NCBI GenBank assembly: GCA_011390235.1
Contig: JAABSS010000083.1
Location: forward strand, 1 to 5,294
Length of the DNA stretch: 5,294 nucleotides
Direction of reading: 5' to 3'
From: Desulfotignum sp.
GTDB lineage: Bacteria > Desulfobacterota > Desulfobacteria > Desulfobacterales > Desulfobacteraceae
Below, one piece after another: positions 1 to 5,294 of this stretch (the first letter of the stretch is position 1; each line of letters opens with the position of its first letter). Under the pieces are notes generated by a model. The model was given only the letters and a program-made list of their open reading frames with translations, had not been told where the DNA came from and made no database searches. A program made the translations under genes and the position numbers.

Positions 1-450
1 GAAGCAAAATCCCCCCCAACGTTTGCCAATAATTTTGTGGTAGAAAAAATTTCCAGGGATCTTTGTCTTGTCAGTTCCCCTGAAAGGGTGCTGGAAAAAT
101 TGGAAAACGCGGTCCGGGCACCGGTTGAAATCAAGCATACCAACACAAAACTGTCACCGACTCCAAAGGGAATGTCCAGCAGATACCTGAAAAAAGCCGC
201 GAAAGAACAAAAACCAGTCGTCAAAGAACAGGTGATTATAAAACAAAAGACATTTGTGACCCTCTATTTTCAGAAGGTGCATATCCTTGAAATATTTGTC
301 AAAGCACTGGTCAAGGGAAAATGTCCTGTTGAAGTTGACAAGGAACGAATGACAATCAGCTACGGGTCGGAAGACAAGAAAAAAGTGGCCGCTATTTTGA
401 AAGATCTCCGAAAAAACTATCGAATCAAGATCGAGGACGTTTTGTCGTGA
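1..450 (+). CDS. C-terminal part of an uncharacterised protein encoded just upstream of XPB helicase (5' truncated)
   Basis: The frame is open from the first base, giving 149 residues before the TGA at 448-450, so the gene starts outside the window. The GTG at 37 is a possible start codon but has no Shine-Dalgarno sequence before it, so I treat it as an internal Val. I do not recognise a catalytic motif. The product is Lys-rich. It has a segment around window residues 13-50 (FVVEKISRDLCLVSSPERVL onward), a basic and probably flexible linker, then an alpha/beta-looking tail ending in a charged helix and YRIKIEDVLS. Its last four bases overlap the xpb start, so the two are probably translationally coupled. 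In mycobacteria and other bacteria the gene beside xpb encodes a helicase-associated (XPB/Ssl2-like) domain protein. By position this could be the tail of such a protein, but I cannot confirm that from the residues. The coding call is firm; the function is not. Confidence 0.8.
   Translation, partial: EAKSPPTFANNFVVEKISRDLCLVSSPERVLEKLENAVRAPVEIKHTNTKLSPTPKGMSSRYLKKAAKEQKPVVKEQVIIKQKTFVTLYFQKVHILEIFVKALVKGKCPVEVDKERMTISYGSEDKKKVAAILKDLRKNYRIKIEDVLS
433..437 (+). promoter_or_regulatory. Ribosome binding site for xpb
   Basis: GAGGA lies inside the end of the upstream gene, nine bases before the GTG at 447. It supports that GTG as the start and fits translational coupling through the GTGA overlap. 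Confidence 0.6.
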
Positions 451-2123
451 CAACACTGCCGCTGGACGGTCCCCTGATCATTCAAAGCGATCGGACCCTG
501 ATGCTGGAAACAGCGCATCCTGAGTACGGCCCTTGCAGAGATTTTCTGGCTCTTTTTGCCGAACTTGTAAAATCCCCGGAATATATCCACACCTACAAGG
601 TCAGTCCGTTGTCCATGTGGAATGCCGCAGCCCTGGATATTGCCTTTGAGACAATCCTGGATGGTCTGCACCGGTTTTCCCGGTATGAACTGCCGGGGAA
701 TGTATTGTCGGATATAAAAGAATGGTACGGGGTGTACGGCCGGCTGGTCCTGAAAAAAGAATCCCCCGACCGGCTGCGGCTGCAGGTCTTTGATAAGGTC
801 ATTTTACACCGAATAAGCCGAAATGAAAATCTGGCCGGTTTCTGGAAAGAATCTGTCACAGACGGGTGGCTGGTGGAAACCGACCAGCGGGGAAATGTCA
901 AACAAGCCCTGGTCAAGGCCGGATATCCTGTTAAAGATTTGTGCGGATATGTGACCGGCGATGCCCTGGCCCTGGCCCTCAAAGATGTGGACACTGCGGG
1001 AAACGCCTTTGCACTTCGGGACTATCAAAAAGAAGCCGTGGATATTTTTTACCAGGGAGGGCGATCTTCCGGGGGAAACGGTATCATTGTCCTGCCCTGT
1101 GGTTCAGGAAAAACCATTATCGGGCTGGGGGTTATTTCGAAGATAGCCGGGCATACATTGATCATTTCCACCAATAATGTTTCGGTCTACCAATGGCGTA
1201 ATGAACTGCTGGCAAAAACCAACCTTGATCCGGATGCTGTCGGAGAATTCACAGGACTTGAAAAAAATATAAAACCCGTGACCATCACGACGTATCAGAT
1301 GCTCACGTATCGTCAAAATAAGACAGAACCCATGCACAATCTTACAATTTTCAGTCAAAACAACTGGGGACTGATTATTTACGATGAGGTTCACATGCTG
1401 CCGGCCCCGGTTTTCAGGGCCACCACCGGCATACAGGCCAAACGGCGGCTGGGGCTGACCGCCACCCTGGTTCGGGAAGACGGGAAAGAGGACGACGTAT
1501 TTGCCCTGATCGGTCCCAAGCGGTATGATATTCCATGGAAAACATTGGAGAACAAGGGATTTATTGCAGAAGCTTTCTGCACGGAGTACCGGGTTTCCCT
1601 TCCCCCGGATGAAGAGGTGCAATATGCCCTGGCCCCCAAACGGCAGCGGTTTCGCATTGCATCGGAAAATTCCCTGAAGATAGACATTGCCAGAGAACTC
1701 ATTGCCAATCACCCGGATGACAGCATCATGATCATCGGCCAGTATATTTCCCAGTTGGAAACCATAGCCGTTGCCCTGGATGCACCCCTGATCACCGGGA
1801 AAACCAGGCATCCAGACAGGGAAAAACTGTATGAGGACTTTAAGAAAGGAACCTGCCGGGTACTGGTTGTTTCCAAGGTGGCCAATTTTGCTGTTGACCT
1901 GCCCGATGCCAATGTCATGATCCAGATTTCCGGCACCTTCGGCTCCCGCCAGGAAGAGGCCCAGCGCCTTGGGCGGATTCTTCGGCCCAAGGAAAAGCTG
2001 TCCCGGTTTTATACCCTGGTATCCAAGGGCACGGACGAACAGGAATTTGCATTGAACCGCCAGTTGTTTCTGGTGGAACAGGGCTACAAGTATGAGATCC
2101 GGTATTTTGATCCTGGCAGGTAG
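447..2123 (+). CDS. xpb: XPB-type DNA repair helicase (SF2, 3'-5')
   Basis: Complete 558-residue ATP-dependent DNA helicase of superfamily 2, the bacterial relative of eukaryotic XPB/ERCC3 and of mycobacterial XPB, expected to unwind or translocate on DNA with 3'-5' polarity in repair. The N-terminal region (about 1-180) has the bacterial XPB pattern, with GPLIIQSDRTLMLE at 8-21 and HTYKVSPLSMWNA at 48-60. RecA domain 1 shows the Q-like RDYQ (191-194), Walker A LPCGSGKT (216-223), DEVH box (313-316) and LTAT (337-340), followed by the XPB hallmark RED (343-345). RecA domain 2 shows VSKVANFAVDLP (475-486) and motif VI QEEAQRLGRILRP (502-514). All key residues are present and the length is normal for bacterial XPB. 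The GTG start at 447 overlaps the upstream stop and has GAGGA nine bases before it. The next in-frame ATG (codon 19) would remove the conserved N-terminal motif. The family assignment is secure; the exact cellular role is inferred. Confidence 0.95.
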   Translation: MTTLPLDGPLIIQSDRTLMLETAHPEYGPCRDFLALFAELVKSPEYIHTYKVSPLSMWNAAALDIAFETILDGLHRFSRYELPGNVLSDIKEWYGVYGRLVLKKESPDRLRLQVFDKVILHRISRNENLAGFWKESVTDGWLVETDQRGNVKQALVKAGYPVKDLCGYVTGDALALALKDVDTAGNAFALRDYQKEAVDIFYQGGRSSGGNGIIVLPCGSGKTIIGLGVISKIAGHTLIISTNNVSVYQWRNELLAKTNLDPDAVGEFTGLEKNIKPVTITTYQMLTYRQNKTEPMHNLTIFSQNNWGLIIYDEVHMLPAPVFRATTGIQAKRRLGLTATLVREDGKEDDVFALIGPKRYDIPWKTLENKGFIAEAFCTEYRVSLPPDEEVQYALAPKRQRFRIASENSLKIDIARELIANHPDDSIMIIGQYISQLETIAVALDAPLITGKTRHPDREKLYEDFKKGTCRVLVVSKVANFAVDLPDANVMIQISGTFGSRQEEAQRLGRILRPKEKLSRFYTLVSKGTDEQEFALNRQLFLVEQGYKYEIRYFDPGR

Positions 2124-2186
2124 TGTCCATGGAAATTAAAATTCACTTTCAAATTTGGATTATAAATTAAATTTTGCCTGCATAAA

Positions 2187-2209
2187 TCAGCCCTTGTTCA
2201 ACCGGCTGA
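2187..2209. repeat. Small GC-containing inverted repeat between xpb and eamA
   Basis: TCAGCC (2187-2192) and GGCTGA (2204-2209) are exact inverted copies around an 11-base spacer, which could form a six-pair stem. On the - strand it lies just beyond the AT-rich hairpin and is followed by TTT, so it may back up termination there. On the + strand it is followed by ATAAAA, which gives no U-tract. Confidence 0.35.
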
Positions 2210-2210
2210 A

Positions 2211-2236
2211 TAAAATATTGAGATTGGAATCAATAT
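2211..2236 (-). terminator. Possible weak intrinsic terminator after eamA
   Basis: Read on the - strand, ATATTGA pairs with TCAATAT (arms 2230-2236 and 2215-2221) around an 8-base loop, followed directly by TTT from 2214-2212. It begins five bases after the eamA stop. The position and the T-run suit a terminator for the - strand operon. The stem is only seven pairs and almost all A-T, so it would be weak by itself. Confidence 0.4.
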
Positions 2237-2241
2237 CCGGA

Positions 2242-3123
2242 TCATAGCTGCTGACTGGTTTTTTTCACAACGAGGTAGACCCCGACCACAGTCACAGCAA
2301 TGGCGGCCATGGACAGAATACTCAGTGATTCTCCAAACAGGACCCAGGCTTCAGCAGCCGCCATTGGTGGGACCAGATAAAAATAGCTGGCCACTTTGGC
2401 GGTCTCCCCCTCCCGGATCATATACATCAGCAACAGGATGGCTGTAACTGACAGGGCGCACACCAGCCATGCCAGAGACAGGACCAGCTGCATGGACCAG
2501 ACAGCTGTGCGTGATTCAAATGACCAGGCCATTAATGCCATCAAAAGCAGCATACCGATATACTGCCAGAAGGATCCCGCAATCAGATTGATTCCCTTGC
2601 CCACCTGTTTTTGGTAAACCGTGCCGATGGATATACCGAAAAGGGCAGCCAGTGCAGCCATGACCGAAGGCCCGTTCAGATTTATATGCTCATGCTGATG
2701 GGTGCTCCACAAAACCAGGGTGACGCCGCCCAGACCCAGCGCCAGTCCGAACCACTGGATTGCCCGCAGCCTTGCACCCAGGGCTGCCCGTCCGAGCAAT
2801 GCAGTCAGGACCGGTTGCACCCCCACCACCATGGCGGTGATGCCGGCGGGCATCCCCCATTTAATGGCGGCAAACACGCCGCCAAGATAGGTGCCGTGAA
2901 CCAGAAATCCTGTCACCATCTGTTGTCCGGCCTGCCTGGGAGTCAATGCCCGGACCCGGAACGCCAGGCACAGCAGAAGAAAAACAGCAACAGTAATCGC
3001 TGCTCGGGTGAACAAGAGATAAAACGGTTCAATATAGGGCAGTGCATATTTGGCTGCAATAAATCCGGTACTCCACAAAAATACAAACAGGAACGGAATC
3101 AGATCTGTTAACCGGACAGCCAT
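2242..3123 (-). CDS. EamA/DMT-family transporter, possible amino acid exporter
   Basis: Complete 293-residue inner-membrane protein with two EamA repeats and about ten hydrophobic helices (roughly 8-26, 34-55, 70-86, 91-110, 123-139, 153-172, 180-200, 212-234, 243-264, 268-285). The first repeat has the family's WSTGFIAAKYALP opening and FTRAAIT. The second ends with PPMAAAEAWVLFGESL (252-267), matching the usual P-x-x-A-A-x-x-x-W-x-x-x-GE pattern. A His-containing linker (THQHEH, 141-146) joins the repeats. Members of this drug/metabolite transporter superfamily are mostly metabolite exporters; RhtA exports threonine and homoserine, YdcZ- and PecM-like ones export other compounds. The gene follows the homoserine kinase gene by 31 bases on the same strand, so threonine or a related compound is a plausible substrate, but this rests on context alone. 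ATG start, with AGAGG nine bases upstream. Its GC content is visibly higher than that of the two genes before it. Confidence 0.9.
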   Translation of the reverse strand: MAVRLTDLIPFLFVFLWSTGFIAAKYALPYIEPFYLLFTRAAITVAVFLLLCLAFRVRALTPRQAGQQMVTGFLVHGTYLGGVFAAIKWGMPAGITAMVVGVQPVLTALLGRAALGARLRAIQWFGLALGLGGVTLVLWSTHQHEHINLNGPSVMAALAALFGISIGTVYQKQVGKGINLIAGSFWQYIGMLLLMALMAWSFESRTAVWSMQLVLSLAWLVCALSVTAILLLMYMIREGETAKVASYFYLVPPMAAAEAWVLFGESLSILSMAAIAVTVVGVYLVVKKTSQQL

Positions 3124-3132
3124 GGTCTCACG

Positions 3133-3137
3133 CCTCT
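3133..3137 (-). promoter_or_regulatory. Ribosome binding site for eamA
   Basis: AGAGG on the - strand, nine bases before the ATG at 3123, inside the 31-base gap after the kinase gene. It supports the chosen start. The gap is too short for me to argue for a separate promoter. Confidence 0.55.
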
Positions 3138-3154
3138 AAAATTTCTATTTGATA

Positions 3155-4087
3155 TCATCCGATAAAAAACTCGTCCCAGTTTAATTCCAGGGCTTGTTCA
3201 GCCAAAGAAACGAGTTCTTTGTACGAGTCTGCTTTTTCATGCCCGTTAAATTTTATATTGTACTGCCGGAACCGCCAGAAGGATCCGGCAACCGCCGCAT
3301 ATAACGCAAACACATGGAATTGTTTTTTTTCGATCGATGATATCTTTTGAATGGACTGGTAACCATCAATCAGGGATCTGATTTTTTTCTTATCAAACCG
3401 CCCGTTTTTTGAACAGCATCCCACGCAGGTCATTGCAATATCATACATTAGATAGTATTCACTTGCCTCTTCAAAATCAAGAAGTGCCCTAAAACAACCA
3501 CCTTCAAACAACAGGTTGTCCCAGTAAATATCTCCGTGGATAAATCCTTTTTTAGTATCTTCCGCCAGATGAGATCTGATGTAATCATTTTTTTGTTTCA
3601 ACCACGGGATATAAGGGTGTTCCATTCCGGTGTCTGTAACAGAATGAAATGCTTCTTTTCCATAAGGAAATTTTTTCGGTATGCAATCCGGTGATGGAAT
3701 CTGGTGTAATTGGGCCATCATTTTTCCTGCCTCATAAACCATACCGGCAGACAAGTGTTCTACAACCTGGCCTTCCATGTATTCTTTGACGTAAACCGGT
3801 TTATTTTCATGTATCACAAAAGGGGCTCTTGATTTTGTCAGTACCGGTCTGCTGGTTGGAAAATTGTTTTCCTTAAGATAGAGGAGCACCTGTATCAAAA
3901 TATCTATTTCGTCAGGATTCTTTTCATCACAGACAGATAAAATATACGTTTGGGTTCCACAGACGATTCTAAAACTTGTATTTGCCTGTCCGCCGGCCAT
4001 GGACTTGACCTCAGATGGTTCGCAAAGATTATAATGTGATAAGATTTCCTGGATATCTTTATGTGCTAGCTGGGTATAATCTGCCAC
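3155..4087 (-). CDS. thrB: Homoserine kinase type II (APH/protein-kinase-fold phosphotransferase)
   Basis: Complete 310-residue cytoplasmic kinase of the aminoglycoside phosphotransferase/choline kinase fold. It resembles the type II homoserine kinases of pseudomonads and rhizobia, which turn homoserine into O-phosphohomoserine using ATP. Visible features are a nucleotide loop GGQANTSF (32-39), a strand YILSV (48-52) lacking a clear canonical Lys, the catalytic loop HGDIYWDN (184-191, with D186 the expected base and N191 a metal ligand), and the metal-binding LDF (D204). The C-terminal part also fits: DGYQSIQ and SFWRFRQYN recall the GYQ and RFWLSR segments of that family. The upstream threonine synthase gene ends 13 bases before it, which strongly favours homoserine as substrate. 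Another small-molecule kinase of the fold remains possible. The start is GTG: an in-frame TGA lies nine bases upstream, so no longer form exists, and the next ATG (codon 30) would cut into the nucleotide-binding region. Confidence 0.78.
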   Translation of the reverse strand: MADYTQLAHKDIQEILSHYNLCEPSEVKSMAGGQANTSFRIVCGTQTYILSVCDEKNPDEIDILIQVLLYLKENNFPTSRPVLTKSRAPFVIHENKPVYVKEYMEGQVVEHLSAGMVYEAGKMMAQLHQIPSPDCIPKKFPYGKEAFHSVTDTGMEHPYIPWLKQKNDYIRSHLAEDTKKGFIHGDIYWDNLLFEGGCFRALLDFEEASEYYLMYDIAMTCVGCCSKNGRFDKKKIRSLIDGYQSIQKISSIEKKQFHVFALYAAVAGSFWRFRQYNIKFNGHEKADSYKELVSLAEQALELNWDEFFIG

Positions 4088-4096
4088 GATATCTCA

Positions 4097-4102
4097 TCCT
4101 TT
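4097..4102 (-). promoter_or_regulatory. Ribosome binding site for the homoserine kinase gene, overlapping the thrC stop
   Basis: AAAGGA on the - strand shares bases with the TAA stop of the threonine synthase gene (4103-4101) and lies nine bases before the GTG start at 4087. It supports the GTG start and suggests that ribosomes finishing the synthase load directly onto the kinase. Confidence 0.6.
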
Positions 4103-5294
4103 ACTTGTTAATTGTTTTCTGCATGGCATGGGTCAGATTTTTTTCAAGCTGTCCCAAATTGCAGACACTCCTGTCCTGCTGCAGTTTGGCTGCTGCAGTC
4201 AACGTGTTGTGAAACGCCTGATGAGGAAGCTCAGCCATTTGGTTAAGCTGCAGGGCCTGTTGCAGGATTTTCGGAAATTTGGCCGGATGGGCTGTAGCAA
4301 GGCAAATGGTTTTTATGGATATACCGGTTTTGTCATTCACCGCTTTGGCTCCGGCAAGAGCAACGGCCCCATGGGGGTCTAAAAGGTAATTTTCATTTTC
4401 CCAGGTCTGTTTAATGGTTGCCAGTGTTATTTCATCTGTAATGGAGCAGGAATCAAAAGATGATGATATTGTTGCCAATGTCTTTTCATCAATACAGATC
4501 CGCCCGTATTTATCAAATTCATTCATCCAGTTCTTTGTTTTTTCAGAACTGCATCCGGAAACAAAATATAAAAACCGCCAGAAGTTATACGGCAATACAA
4601 TATCAATAGCCGATGAAACTGTCTGGATGAGATCTTTTTTCACAAACTCCCCTGTTGAAATTACCCTGTGGAGGGTTTGATTTCTGTTGTTGGCGCAAAT
4701 GAGTTTCCGGATCGGGATACCCATGGATTTTGCAAGGAAACCGGCAAACAGGTTTCCAAAAGCCCCGCTGGGAACACAAAAATCTATTGGTTCACCAATT
4801 TGGGAACATGCTCTGAAATATCCATAAGCATAGTGGACGGCCTGGAACATGACCCGGCACCAGTTGATGGAGTTAACACTTGACAACTCCAGGCTTTTTT
4901 GGATTCCTGGTTTTGAAAAAAGACCTGCCACAACCACATCAAGGTCGTCCCCGCCATCTTTACAGTGTGTGACACTGAAAGGATGAATATTGTCCTGGTG
5001 GAGGGTTGTCATCTGCCGTTCCTGTTCCGGAGAGATCATATCGGCAGGATACAGCGGCCAGCAGTCGATGGTTGATTTCCCGGCCGAAGCAAAAGCGGCA
5101 GCAGGGCCTGTATCACCGGTGGTAGCAAGAACAATGTTCAAGTGTTCATTTTTTCCGGCCAGCAGATAATCCATGACATTGATTAAAAATCCCATGGCTA
5201 TGTCTTTAAATGACAGTGTCGGACCATGAAACAGTTCCATGATCAATATGTTTTTATCCTGTTTCATTGGAACAAGAGGCATCAGATCTGGATT
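4101..5294 (-). CDS. thrC: Threonine synthase, divergent (N-terminal part outside window)
   Basis: PLP enzyme (fold type II) that converts O-phosphohomoserine to threonine. The window holds 397 codons, starting NPDLMPLVPM; the frame is open at the edge, and roughly the first 80 residues are expected beyond it. Numbering from the Met at 5282: ELFHGPTLSFKD (16-27) carries the PLP-binding Lys26 (codon 5205-5207); TTGDTG (54-59); VNSINW (136-141); phosphate-loop PSGAFGN (171-177); LICANNRNQTLHR (194-206); DPHGAVALAGA (302-312); ATAHPAKFP (329-337). The set is specific to threonine synthase rather than other fold II enzymes. Departures from consensus are TTGDTG for the usual TSGDTG, GAFGN for GNFGD/GNFGN, and PYNFWR where SNFER is common. 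After TAHPAKF there is a C-terminal tail of about 55 residues that I do not recognise. It is first in a likely operon with the kinase and exporter genes. No frameshift or stop was seen, so it looks functional. The substrate could be a phosphohomoserine analogue, but that is speculation. Confidence 0.9.
   Translation of the reverse strand, partial: NPDLMPLVPMKQDKNILIMELFHGPTLSFKDIAMGFLINVMDYLLAGKNEHLNIVLATTGDTGPAAAFASAGKSTIDCWPLYPADMISPEQERQMTTLHQDNIHPFSVTHCKDGGDDLDVVVAGLFSKPGIQKSLELSSVNSINWCRVMFQAVHYAYGYFRACSQIGEPIDFCVPSGAFGNLFAGFLAKSMGIPIRKLICANNRNQTLHRVISTGEFVKKDLIQTVSSAIDIVLPYNFWRFLYFVSGCSSEKTKNWMNEFDKYGRICIDEKTLATISSSFDSCSITDEITLATIKQTWENENYLLDPHGAVALAGAKAVNDKTGISIKTICLATAHPAKFPKILQQALQLNQMAELPHQAFHNTLTAAAKLQQDRSVCNLGQLEKNLTHAMQKTINK

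Larger units (their letters stand above)
2124..2241. other. AT-rich convergent intergenic region
   Basis: This gap of 118 bases separates the stop codons of xpb (+) and eamA (-). It is AT-rich and I see no open frame of note in it. It contains two short inverted repeats, listed separately. Neither is followed by a T-run on the + strand, so no clear intrinsic terminator for xpb was found. Confidence 0.7.

Noticed and set aside
11..17. Run of seven C near the window start, possible slippage or phase-variation tract
   Set aside because: The frame reads through it without disruption and the rest of the gene is outside the window, so nothing supports phase variation beyond the run itself.
37..39. 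GTG as start of the first gene
   Set aside because: The frame is open upstream to the window edge and no Shine-Dalgarno sequence precedes it; it is more likely an internal Val codon.
1104..1811. Long open frame (235 codons) on the - strand inside xpb
   Set aside because: It lies wholly antisense to the conserved helicase core, its translation shows no recognisable domain, and it is explained by the codon bias of xpb.
2133..2175. AAATT-type repeats after xpb as a terminator or regulatory repeat
   Set aside because: These are short AT-rich matches expected by chance in AT-rich DNA; no consistent stem with a T-run forms on the + strand.
2611..3111. Open frame of 166 codons on the + strand opposite eamA
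   Set aside because: Its translation is Gln/His/Pro-rich low-complexity sequence typical of the reverse complement of a hydrophobic membrane protein gene, and no ribosome binding site was seen.
3155..4087. Kinase gene as an aminoglycoside resistance gene
   Set aside because: The fold is shared, but the C-terminal pattern and the adjacent threonine synthase fit homoserine kinase type II much better.

Overview
The window holds five protein-coding genes in two convergent groups. No RNA gene, mobile element or CRISPR array was seen. The gene families suggest a Gram-negative bacterium of mid GC content, possibly a sulfate-reducing Desulfobacterota member (Desulfobacteraceae-like). The pointers are a bacterial XPB helicase with a partner gene just upstream, a type II homoserine kinase, and a mixed GC/AT codon style. 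This placement is inference, because no marker gene is present.

Left group, + strand, 1-2123: the 3' end of a gene cut by the window edge overlaps by four bases (GTGA) with a complete XPB-type superfamily 2 DNA helicase. Bacterial XPB is often preceded by a helicase-associated gene (for example in mycobacteria), and the partial gene sits in that position. The two products probably act together in DNA repair or remodelling, but the identity of the upstream one is not secure.

Middle, 2124-2241: a short AT-rich gap between convergent genes, with two small inverted repeats. The one next to the eamA stop looks like a weak terminator for the - strand transcript.

Right group, - strand, read from 5294 down to 2242: a threonine synthase lacking only its N-terminal part (window edge), then a homoserine kinase of the type II (APH-fold) family 13 bases later, then a ten-helix EamA/DMT exporter 31 bases later. 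The two enzymes catalyse consecutive steps (homoserine to O-phosphohomoserine to threonine). Some EamA proteins (RhtA type) export threonine or homoserine, so the group reads as a make-and-export module. The synthase departs from the family consensus at several active-site loops. The exporter gene is also much richer in GC than the two enzyme genes, so the cluster may be of mixed origin or may make something other than plain threonine.
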